NCBI GenBank assembly: GCA_944320995.1
Contig: CALUJQ010000001.1
Coordinates: 170,036-234,035 of the forward strand
Length of the DNA: 64,000 nucleotides
DNA from: an uncultured Barnesiella sp.
GTDB taxonomy: Bacteria > Bacteroidota > Bacteroidia > Bacteroidales > Barnesiellaceae
Direction of reading: 5' to 3'
Numbering within the stretch: position 1 is the first letter of the stretch; every line of letters starts with the position of its first letter. Both the position numbers and the translations under genes were made by a program. This document shows positions 44,817 through 52,670 of the stretch, in pieces. The notes beneath the pieces are model-generated. The model was not told where the DNA came from and searched no databases. It was given only the letters and a program-made list of their open reading frames with translations.

Positions 44817-44824
44817 CAAAGGTA
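44817..44824 (-). promoter_or_regulatory. -7 element for mtnN-luxS
   Basis: The minus strand reads TACCTTTG, 31 bases upstream of the mtnN ATG. Confidence 0.5.
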
Positions 44825-44920
44825 GGGCTTATCTCACGCCCGACAAAATTTGGGCGAAAAATTCGGTGTGGCGATTTTCCCGATTTTTCAGTACCTTTAT
44901 CGCTCGAAAGAGAGATGTTT

Positions 44921-45436
44921 ATGAAAGACTTTGCCGCCATAGATTTCGAAACTGCCAATTACGAGCCTACCAGCATTTGTTCGGTGGGGGTTGTGGTGGT
45001 GCATGGCGGTGAGGTGACACACCGCATACACCGGTTGGTCTGTCCTGAACCCGACTATTATGTGCGTCGTTTTTCAGAGGAAATTCACGGTATTTTCCCC
45101 TCCGATACCTGTCATGCGCCTAACTTCGGGCAGGTGTGGAGCGAGATAGCACCTTTTATCGAAGGGTTGCCGTTGGTAGCCCACAACAAGGCTTTCGATG
45201 AGCGAGTATTGCGGGCAACTTGCCGTATGTATGGCATCGATTATGTTTGGGGGAATTTCCTTTGTACCCTTACGAAAGCTCGGCGGGTAATCCCGCGTAC
45301 GGCGATTGAGAATTACCGGTTACCCACGGTGTGTGCCTATTTGGGTATTCCTTTCGAGCATCATCACCATGCGTTGGCCGATGCCGAGGGGTGCGCCCTC
45401 ATTGCCTTGCGGTTGTGGGGAGAGGGTTATGAATAG
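44921..45436 (+). CDS. DEDDh 3'-5' exonuclease
   Basis: 171 residues from ATG 44921 (ATG 44915 two codons earlier is equally possible). All DEDDh catalytic motifs are visible: AAIDFETANYEPTSICSVG (Asp and Glu), LVAHNKAFDERVL (Asp) and HHHALADAEGCALIAL (His and Asp). It resembles the PolC/DinG-type epsilon-like exonuclease domain standing alone. A role in DNA proofreading or repair is likely, but the exact partner is unknown. Confidence 0.88.
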   Translation: MKDFAAIDFETANYEPTSICSVGVVVVHGGEVTHRIHRLVCPEPDYYVRRFSEEIHGIFPSDTCHAPNFGQVWSEIAPFIEGLPLVAHNKAFDERVLRATCRMYGIDYVWGNFLCTLTKARRVIPRTAIENYRLPTVCAYLGIPFEHHHHALADAEGCALIALRLWGEGYE

Positions 45437-45498
45437 CTCGCATGCTTGTCTTTCGGGGTGGCACGGAAGTTTTCCCCTAAGTTGGGTTACGACGCTGT

Positions 45499-45972
45499 TT
45501 AGGGGAGTAATACCTCTTTAATGGCTCTTTGCAGAGTTTCTTTGTTCATAAGTCCCGCAGCAATTTGAGGCTGATTCTTCATGGGACAGAAGAGTAGGGT
45601 GGGAATACTTTGGACTCCGAAGATAGCCGCCAGTTGGGGCTCTTTCTCTATATCGATTTTATAGACGTCGATTTTCCCGGCATATTCGGCGGCAATCTCT
45701 TCCAATATGGGGGCTTGTTGGCGGCAGGGGCCGCACCATGAGGCATAGAAATCGACAATGCAAGGCTTGTCGCCGAGATATTCCCAACGGTCGGGGGTCT
45801 TCTCGAAGTTGGCTACTTTCGAAAGGAATTCGGCTTTGGTGAGTTGGCGGGGTTTTACCCGTTGTTCCTGCGCCGGTTTCGACCTATTCTCTTCGGCCGG
45901 GTTTTTGGCTTGACACGAAAAGATGAACAACGCACAAATGAAAGCTATCCCTGTTATATATTTTGTTTTCAT
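45499..45972 (-). CDS. Thioredoxin-like lipoprotein
   Basis: 157 residues with a lipoprotein signal (CALFIFSC, Cys near 20), a charged linker, and a thioredoxin domain from about residue 55. The active site DFYASWCGPCRQQAP and the cis-Pro loop VQSIPTLLFC are intact. It would act as a thiol-disulfide oxidoreductase anchored in the envelope. Confidence 0.9.
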   Translation of the reverse strand: MKTKYITGIAFICALFIFSCQAKNPAEENRSKPAQEQRVKPRQLTKAEFLSKVANFEKTPDRWEYLGDKPCIVDFYASWCGPCRQQAPILEEIAAEYAGKIDVYKIDIEKEPQLAAIFGVQSIPTLLFCPMKNQPQIAAGLMNKETLQRAIKEVLLP

Positions 45973-46072
45973 ATCGTTTTTTATAAATGAAAAAGTCCCG
46001 AGATGAGGGGAATGAAAAAATCGCTATTCATCTCTGTGGATGAGAATCCATGCCCCTCTTCCGTCTGGGGTG

Positions 46073-46080
46073 CAAAGATA
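46073..46080 (-). promoter_or_regulatory. -7 element for the thioredoxin-like gene
   Basis: The minus strand reads TATCTTTG, about 100 bases upstream of the ATG. Confidence 0.45.
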
Positions 46081-46167
46081 TAGGCTTTGTATCATAATAC
46101 GGTTCTCGGCCGGGTTATTTTTCGGATTATTAGGGATTCTTATCATACTATGGGAGAGAAGAATCGG

Positions 46168-48258
46168 TCATATCGACGACTCGTTGACAATCGAATCGCC
46201 CCGATGCCGTTGTTGCACGATCGACGGCAAATCTTTGCTGCAAATGTAATTCCCTATGCAGCGGGTGATGAGTATATCGTCGTGATGCCCCTCCATAGCG
46301 CCGTAACTGCCGTTGGGTTTACGCTCGAATACATCGTGTTCGTAGCAAGCCTGTGAGTCGTGTTCGATGTAAGCCCCTTCGCGCAAGGCATTCTTTTGCG
46401 CGTCGATGACCAATACTTTGGTAGCCCGGTTCATGTGGAATCCCCAACGGGAGGGAGGTCGCTGTCCTATGCTGTCGGGCGGGGTTTGCCGGGCATAGAG
46501 GTTGTCGTAGTAACGCGAGAGGGTGTCGAGGATATAGGCCGAGTGTTCGCTGTCGTCGTATTCGGTTTCGAGGGTGTTGCTCTCGATAACCAAGAGGGCG
46601 TTTTGGTAGTAGGTTGCCATTTGTGCCGATTTCCATGCCAACAAGTCATGGTCGATGTGCCCCCGCCATTGGGCGACGATTTCGGCAGGCCCTCCTTCGA
46701 GCATCCAGTAGCGGTCGAAGATGGCAATAACCGAATAGTCGGAGGTGCTGGACCGGCCTCCAATATCGACGACAGCCAAATAGCGGTCGCGCATTTCGTG
46801 TTTTTCCGACGGATATTCCCAAATGCTTAAAGGGCCTTGCGGTTTGCTTTCCAGCTCTATCTTTTGCAGGGCCTCTATCCCCGAGAGCCCTTGACCGTGA
46901 ATGTCGCCTTCGAAGCGGGGCGGGCAGCAACTTCGGCGCAAATTTTCTATCAGCGTGGGGTCGAATACCCGTTCGCCCGAGTAGCAGAAAGCCTCGATGT
47001 CGTCGCTGGGATATTCGGCCATCATATCGGTGTGCCGGGCATATTCCTTGCGTTTGCGGCGATACCATGCAATCGCTTCGAGGGTAGCTCCCCGTTTCCA
47101 GAGCATGCGTTCGTAGTCGGTAAGGGTGGCGATGAGCGATTTGTAATCGTTGACGGGAATGGCATACATTTCGATTTCGAACCAAGGGACAAAGGCAAAT
47201 CGTTTGTCGCTTTCGCCATTTTTTGCCCGTTGGCACTCTTGGTGGAAATAGGAGCCGGTACCGTTGGCGGTACTCTCCATGACAACCATCGTGTAGGGGA
47301 GGAGCATGACGGAACTGCATACCGAGCGTACCAGTTGTTCGGGCGATTTCATACGGCTGTTTCGCCAGAAGGCAACCTCCGAGAGGTGTGCCATGGCCGC
47401 ATCGATGCCCCGGACCGCCTCTTGGCTTTCGGCCGAACCGATAGTCACCCGGCAGTCGCGTCCGGTGATGACCGATGTGTTGGCCATTCGTTCGAAGGGT
47501 TTGAACTTAGCCGGCTCTCCGTCGAGCAACCAGTCGGGATAGTTGGCGAGCAGTTTGGTGTACATGCCTTTGATGTTGGCGGCCGACTCTTTGAGATGGG
47601 CGCAAATCACACTGTTCCAGTTGCGGCGATGCACCAGTTGAATCCATGCCATGTAGACCTGTATGAGGGTGGAACCACCCCATTGGCGGGCTTTGAGCAA
47701 GATGAGGCGAATGGGCTGCCCGGTGGTGCGCATCTCTTCGAGCATACCCAGTATGCGGCGTTGAGGGCGGTTCAGTTTGAACGGAATATTTTCGGCTCCC
47801 TGTTTGTCTTTGATGCGCACGAAACTGTATGCCCAAAACTCGAAATCGTACCGAATCCGTAGTTTTATCCACGTCTGCCATAGAGAAGCGGGGGTGTGGA
47901 CGAGGGGCTGTTCGCCGGTTTCGTCATCGTTCCCCTCCTTCTTTTCTTTTTTCGATTTTTTCTTCGATTCTTTTTGGCACGTCTTCGACACCGATTCTTC
48001 GGGCAAGGGGTTGCCATATTGTTCTATATGTCGGGCAAGACTTCCCGCTTTGGCCAGTTGCTGGGCCAAAGGTTCGTTTTCGAGGAGTGCTTGCGGGATA
48101 TATTGGAGGGGGAGAGGGGCGTCGGGCAAGGGCAAGGGTATTCGTTCGCCTATATCGCTCCCTTCGCCCGTTTCGGGGCAATAATATTGTTTTAATTGTT
48201 CGTTTCTAAGTCTATTTGCTTCAATCGTTATCTCTTCGTCGTGAAATACAATGCCCAT
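46168..48258 (-). CDS. Phage-type terminase large subunit, isolated
   Basis: 696 residues from ATG 48258 (a TTG seven codons earlier is possible). The ATPase domain (about 150-400) has LLKARQWGGSTLIQVYMAW as Walker A and AAMAHLSEVAFW as Walker B. It is followed by an RNase H-like nuclease domain (about 490-650) with YLAVVDIGGRSSTSDYSVIAIFD, LLVIESNTLE, and GHHDDILITRCI near the end. The N-terminal ~130 residues are charged, with a Lys/Glu-rich run. TerL packages phage DNA into capsids. No portal, capsid, small terminase or integrase gene lies beside it, and its base composition matches the host. Confidence 0.85.
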   Translation of the reverse strand: MGIVFHDEEITIEANRLRNEQLKQYYCPETGEGSDIGERIPLPLPDAPLPLQYIPQALLENEPLAQQLAKAGSLARHIEQYGNPLPEESVSKTCQKESKKKSKKEKKEGNDDETGEQPLVHTPASLWQTWIKLRIRYDFEFWAYSFVRIKDKQGAENIPFKLNRPQRRILGMLEEMRTTGQPIRLILLKARQWGGSTLIQVYMAWIQLVHRRNWNSVICAHLKESAANIKGMYTKLLANYPDWLLDGEPAKFKPFERMANTSVITGRDCRVTIGSAESQEAVRGIDAAMAHLSEVAFWRNSRMKSPEQLVRSVCSSVMLLPYTMVVMESTANGTGSYFHQECQRAKNGESDKRFAFVPWFEIEMYAIPVNDYKSLIATLTDYERMLWKRGATLEAIAWYRRKRKEYARHTDMMAEYPSDDIEAFCYSGERVFDPTLIENLRRSCCPPRFEGDIHGQGLSGIEALQKIELESKPQGPLSIWEYPSEKHEMRDRYLAVVDIGGRSSTSDYSVIAIFDRYWMLEGGPAEIVAQWRGHIDHDLLAWKSAQMATYYQNALLVIESNTLETEYDDSEHSAYILDTLSRYYDNLYARQTPPDSIGQRPPSRWGFHMNRATKVLVIDAQKNALREGAYIEHDSQACYEHDVFERKPNGSYGAMEGHHDDILITRCIGNYICSKDLPSIVQQRHRGDSIVNESSI

Positions 48259-48367
48259 CTCTTCTGCAATTTTTTGCAAAAGAAATACCGTTTACCCCGG
48301 GGGTTGTGGCAGGGTGATAAAAAGGAATTTTTTCGAGGAGGAGCAGGAGAAGAAGTAATAAATATAT

Positions 48368-48375
48368 TATCTTTG
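48368..48375 (+). promoter_or_regulatory. -7 element for the DNA methylase gene
   Basis: TATCTTTG ends 7 bases before the ATG at 48383, so the mRNA would be leaderless or nearly so. Confidence 0.45.
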
Positions 48376-48382
48376 TCTTGTT

Positions 48383-49867
48383 ATGGGACGTTTACGGGAA
48401 AAACATAGTGGACAAGTATTTACACCGGACTATCTGGTTTCCGATATTTTAGATTATTGTGGCTATATATCCTCTTCTTTTATTTTGAAGAAACATGTAA
48501 TTGATAATAGTTGCGGAGAGGGTGCTTTCCTTTGTGAAGTCGTGGGCCGATATTGTCGTGCTTTTTTGAAACAGCATAATGATCTCCAGACTCTTAAAGA
48601 GGAGTTGCAAGAATATGTTCATGGGATAGAGATAGATGCGGCTACTTGTCGCAGATGCATTGAAAAATTAAATGCGGTTATTGTTCAATACGGCCTTGCC
48701 GGTATTACTTGGGATATTGTTGAAGGGAATGCCCTTAAAATTGGGAAATATGATGGAATGATGGACTTTGTGGTAGGGAATCCTCCGTATGTAAGAGTCC
48801 ATAATTTAGATGCCGATTATGCCGATGTGAAACAATTTACTTTTGCCAATGGCGGTATGACCGATTTGTTTTTGGTCTTTTTTGAATTGGGGTTTCGTAT
48901 GCTGTCGGCGGGCGGGCGGTTGTGTTATATTACGCCAAGTTCATGGCTGAATAGTCTTGCCGGAGAGAATATGCGGAATGAGATTGCTTATAACCGATAT
49001 TTGACAGGAGTCGTGGATATGGAGCATTTTCAACCTTTCAGGGCTACTACATATACATTGATTTCTCGATTTGAGAAGCAAAATGGTAATGACAGTATAG
49101 AATATAACATTTATGATTCTCGAACCAATAAGGTGTGTTGTATCGATACTTTGCGATACGAGGATATATTGATGAATCGTAAGTTTTATTTTTCGAACCG
49201 GAGAGACTTGGATTTTTTGAGGCGGATAAAATATTCAAATGCGCAACCTTATGTCCGTGTTAAAAATGGATTTGCGACTCTGTTTGATGATGTATTTATC
49301 GGAGACCTTCCATTTGAAGAGTGTACGATTCCGGTATTGAAAGCCTCGACGGGGAAGTGGCAGAGAGCGCTCTATCCGTATGATGAAAAGGGGAATCCGC
49401 TTCCATATAAGCAACTACTGAGATATGGAGCTGTTTGTAAATATTTGGAAGAAAATGCTGAAAGGCTTTTGAAAGGGAGGAAAAAAGAAGAGACGCCAGA
49501 CTGGTATTTATATGGTCGTACACAGGCTTTGAGAGACGTGAGCGCGATGAAATTTGCAATGAATACATGTATAAAGGGAGTTGACAGCATTAAGTTGACC
49601 GTAGTCCCTCCGGGCTCCGGACTATATAGCGGGTTGTATATTCTTCCTCAAGAGCAAATTACGTTTGAACAACTCGAACGAATAATCCGAGATGAAGAAT
49701 TCATTCGTTATATATCGTTGCTTAAAAATTATAAAAACGGGGGATATTATACATTTAGTTCAAAAGATATAGAAGAGTATATAAATTATAAAATACAGGT
49801 GGAATATGCAGGAAGAGATGATAAATTTCCCTCTAAACAACTCGAGCTTTTTGAGCGTCCTTTCTAA
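48383..49867 (+). CDS. N6-adenine DNA methyltransferase of a restriction-modification pair
   Basis: 494 residues. It begins GRLREKHSGQVFTPDYLVSDIL, the usual opening of gamma-type adenine methylases. The SAM-binding motif I region is VIDNSCGEGAFLCEVV, and the catalytic motif IV is DFVVGNPPYVRVHNLD (NPPY). YITPSSWLNSLAGENMR is also typical. The C-terminal half (about 250-494) is a target-recognition-like region. The gene is AT-rich compared with the surrounding chromosome and overlaps the next gene by 62 bases, which suggests joint acquisition. Confidence 0.9.
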   Translation: MGRLREKHSGQVFTPDYLVSDILDYCGYISSSFILKKHVIDNSCGEGAFLCEVVGRYCRAFLKQHNDLQTLKEELQEYVHGIEIDAATCRRCIEKLNAVIVQYGLAGITWDIVEGNALKIGKYDGMMDFVVGNPPYVRVHNLDADYADVKQFTFANGGMTDLFLVFFELGFRMLSAGGRLCYITPSSWLNSLAGENMRNEIAYNRYLTGVVDMEHFQPFRATTYTLISRFEKQNGNDSIEYNIYDSRTNKVCCIDTLRYEDILMNRKFYFSNRRDLDFLRRIKYSNAQPYVRVKNGFATLFDDVFIGDLPFEECTIPVLKASTGKWQRALYPYDEKGNPLPYKQLLRYGAVCKYLEENAERLLKGRKKEETPDWYLYGRTQALRDVSAMKFAMNTCIKGVDSIKLTVVPPGSGLYSGLYILPQEQITFEQLERIIRDEEFIRYISLLKNYKNGGYYTFSSKDIEEYINYKIQVEYAGRDDKFPSKQLELFERPF

Positions 49868-50537
49868 TTCATTTAGGGAATTCCTTGCCTCGGGGACTTC
49901 CCGGAGTACTGCTAAATTGAAACCTTTACATGGTGCCATAGCTCGAGATCTGGCAGAGAAATTAGGGGCCGAGTACAGTGTCTTTTCGCAAGGATATAAA
50001 GAGGGTAAGGAAGTCAAGATAAAGGGCCGTTATATCGATAAAGCGGTAGATATAACTGTTAAAAAGGGGAATCGGGCTGTGGCCGGGCTTTCAATCAAAT
50101 TCGTTATGCAGAATTATTCCCAAAATTCCAACAATTATTTTGAGAATATGCTCGGGGAAACCGCTAATATACGAAGTGGGAATTGCCCTTATTTCCAGAT
50201 TTTTATTATTCTCGATAAACTCCCGTATTATCAACGTTCGGGACAGTTGAGCCGGTGGGAAACGTTTACAGATCACAATGCCGAGAAATATGTGATTCTT
50301 TCGAGGGATAATGCCGATGTTTATTATCATACCCCGAATAAGACATTGATCTATATCGTACATATTCCGGATAATAACGACCTCTCTAATAGTAGGGAGT
50401 ATATGGATTATTATAGGGTTTTAAATCCATCTCTCGAGTTGACCCATCATGATTATAGCCGTTTTGGAAACGGAGTGATTCTAAATGATTATGAAACCTT
50501 TATCGGTAAAGTGTATCATACGATAATGGCTTTGTAA
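49806..50537 (+). CDS. Probable type II restriction endonuclease
   Basis: 243 residues, starting inside the methylase gene (ATG 49806; ATG 49818 is an alternative). No confident family match is visible to me. A PD-(D/E)XK-type core is possible around KGRYIDKAVDITVKKGNRAVAGLSIKF, with Asp residues and a terminal Ser-Ile-Lys strand, followed by NPYF-like NNYFENMLGETANIRSG. Position directly after and overlapping an adenine methylase, equal AT-richness and length all fit a cognate restriction enzyme. It converges with pgpH after 12 bases. Confidence 0.7.
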   Translation: MQEEMINFPLNNSSFLSVLSNSFREFLASGTSRSTAKLKPLHGAIARDLAEKLGAEYSVFSQGYKEGKEVKIKGRYIDKAVDITVKKGNRAVAGLSIKFVMQNYSQNSNNYFENMLGETANIRSGNCPYFQIFIILDKLPYYQRSGQLSRWETFTDHNAEKYVILSRDNADVYYHTPNKTLIYIVHIPDNNDLSNSREYMDYYRVLNPSLELTHHDYSRFGNGVILNDYETFIGKVYHTIMAL

Positions 50538-50549
50538 GACATATCATTT

Positions 50550-52658
50550 TTATTTTGATTTTTGATCGGGACAGGAATTATCCTTGGTCTCCGCGTTCCC
50601 CTCTTTGGACTTGTTGAGCTCGGGATAGCTGATGCGTGTATGGTAGATGGTTTTGAGTTTCTCGATAAAGGTATTTTTTATCGTTTCTACGTCGCGGAAG
50701 CTGAGGGGGGTATCACGCAACAGGCCGTCGGCGACTTGGGAGTCAATAATGCGGTTGACGAGTTGGGAGATACTCTCGTTGGTGTACTCTTTGAGGCTTC
50801 TCGATGCCGCTTCGACTGCGTCGGCCATCATGAGGATACCGGTCTCTTTGGTGAAGGGGTTTGGTCCGGGATAGGTGAATTTGGCTTCATCGACGGGGCG
50901 GTCGGGGTATTTGTTGCAATAGGAGTTGTAGAAGAACTTGGCTTTCCCTCGTCCGTGGTGGGTAGCGATAAAGTCTTTGATGGCTTGGGGCAGGCTCTGT
51001 TTGTCGGCCATCTTGAGCCCGTCGTTGACGTGAGAAATAACGATTTGCGCACTCTGTTCAAACGAGAGCGGGGTGTGAGGGTTGAAGCCCGATTGGTTCT
51101 CGGTGAAAAAGGCGGGATTTTTGAGTTTCCCGATGTCGTGGTAGAGGGCTCCGGTCCGTACCAGTTGAGCTTTGGCACCGATCTTGTTGGCTGCCTCGGC
51201 CGCGAGATTGGATATTTGCAGGGAGTGTTGGAAGGTTCCGGGGCACTCTTCGGAGAGTTGGCGCAGTATAGGGTTGTTGACGTCGGATAGTTCGACGAGT
51301 GTAACGGTGGAGATAAATCCGAAGATTTTCTCGAATATATAAATGAGCAGATAGGCAAAGAGCAGGAAGACGCAGTTGATCCCGAAGTAGATGAACATGT
51401 TGTAGTTCAGTTTCGAGAGGTCGCCTTCGGTGAACAGGGTATATCCTGCATAGGCAAAGGAGTAGGCGAGAAAGACGAGCAGGGCGCAGCGCATGAGTTG
51501 GGAGCGGCGGGAGAGGTCGCTGAGGCTGTCGATGGCCGTCATGCCCACAATGAGTTGCAGGAATATGAATTCGAGGGCAAACGGGGCCGTGAAAGAGCAG
51601 ATGAGTACGGTGATGAGGTGTACGTACAGCGCCGTGCGGGAGTCGAAAAAGGTAACGATGATGATCGGGATAATGGCGAATGGCACCAGATAGATGCCTA
51701 ATAACCGGAGTTCCGAAAGGAGGAATGCAATGAGCGATATGCCTACGATGAGCATCATGATGAATCCGAGCGTACGCATTTCGTTGAATGTTTGCGGGCG
51801 GAACAGGGCGAGGAAGAGATAGAAGAAGGCAAACAGGCAGGTAAATACGATGACTTGTCCCAGCAGGGTGTAGCCGCGGTGGTTGTTGCCTACGCTCTTT
51901 TTGAGCGATACCGTTTCGAAGGATTTGAGTATGCGGTAGGTCTCGGGGGTGATTATTTCCCCGCGGTCAACGATACGTTCGCCGGCTTGTACAATCCCGT
52001 CGGAGAGGGCGATGCGTTGGAGCAGATTCTCTTTGAGCTTTTCGGTCGTGATGCTGTCGAAGGTAATATTTGTATTTAGAAAATCATTGAGGTTGCAGTT
52101 TTGCAATACGTGCCGGGAGTAGGAATCGGAGAAACGGCCGAGTATGTTTTCATAGGCTTCACGGGGCGATTGCAATTCGGATACGGGAATCTCCCGGGCT
52201 ACGTTGTTTTCGATAATCCGTATCTCTTTGAATTTGCCCGATTGCAGGCGGGTATAAGCGCCGGATTCGATAATCCCTTTTTGATAGGTTTCGCGCAGGG
52301 CTTGTGTCAACTCCCTGCGCAGGGCGGGGGTGATGGTCATGTCGGTGTGGGCGGACAACGATTTTTCGAAATCGTTGACGGCTTTGGTCCCTGTCGATTT
52401 GTTTATTGAGAATACCGGTTGGAAATCGAGCATGATGCTGTCCCGCTCTTGTTGGATCACGGCTTCGTCTTTATAGATAGGGAAGTCGAAAGGGGCTGTG
52501 AGCAATCCGTATTTCCATGGTTTCCCTTCTTGGAAGGTGTAACGGAATTTTCCTTCACCCGGGAAGAAATAGGTGACTAACGCTACGGCTGCGATAAAAA
52601 AGATAAATTGTAAGACTCGTGTGCTGGACAGGAATTCTTTTATGCGGTTTTTCTCCAT
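50550..52658 (-). CDS. pgpH: 7TM-HD family phosphodiesterase (PgpH-like)
   Basis: 702 residues. One N-terminal helix (about 16-33), a long extracytoplasmic domain (about 35-270), seven membrane helices (about 275-475), then a cytoplasmic HD domain (about 480-680). The HD region shows ECPGTFQHSLQISNLAAEAA, RTGALYHDIGKLKNPAFFTENQ, IVISHVNDG and DFIATHHG. This is the PgpH architecture, which hydrolyses cyclic di-AMP. In Listeria, PgpH is inhibited by ppGpp. Here the Rel/SpoT gene is 12 bases upstream in the same operon. Confidence 0.92.
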   Translation of the reverse strand: MEKNRIKEFLSSTRVLQFIFFIAAVALVTYFFPGEGKFRYTFQEGKPWKYGLLTAPFDFPIYKDEAVIQQERDSIMLDFQPVFSINKSTGTKAVNDFEKSLSAHTDMTITPALRRELTQALRETYQKGIIESGAYTRLQSGKFKEIRIIENNVAREIPVSELQSPREAYENILGRFSDSYSRHVLQNCNLNDFLNTNITFDSITTEKLKENLLQRIALSDGIVQAGERIVDRGEIITPETYRILKSFETVSLKKSVGNNHRGYTLLGQVIVFTCLFAFFYLFLALFRPQTFNEMRTLGFIMMLIVGISLIAFLLSELRLLGIYLVPFAIIPIIIVTFFDSRTALYVHLITVLICSFTAPFALEFIFLQLIVGMTAIDSLSDLSRRSQLMRCALLVFLAYSFAYAGYTLFTEGDLSKLNYNMFIYFGINCVFLLFAYLLIYIFEKIFGFISTVTLVELSDVNNPILRQLSEECPGTFQHSLQISNLAAEAANKIGAKAQLVRTGALYHDIGKLKNPAFFTENQSGFNPHTPLSFEQSAQIVISHVNDGLKMADKQSLPQAIKDFIATHHGRGKAKFFYNSYCNKYPDRPVDEAKFTYPGPNPFTKETGILMMADAVEAASRSLKEYTNESISQLVNRIIDSQVADGLLRDTPLSFRDVETIKNTFIEKLKTIYHTRISYPELNKSKEGNAETKDNSCPDQKSK

Positions 52659-52670
52659 GATTTTGCGGGA

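Noticed and set aside
45474..45505. Terminator between the exonuclease and thioredoxin-like genes
   Set aside because: A 7-bp inverted repeat exists (CCCCTAA / TTAGGGG) but it overlaps the thioredoxin-like gene's stop codon and has no T tract on either strand.
46168..50537. Intact prophage around the terminase gene
   Set aside because: No integrase, portal, capsid, tail or lysis gene is present, and the neighbours are lipoprotein and restriction-modification genes.
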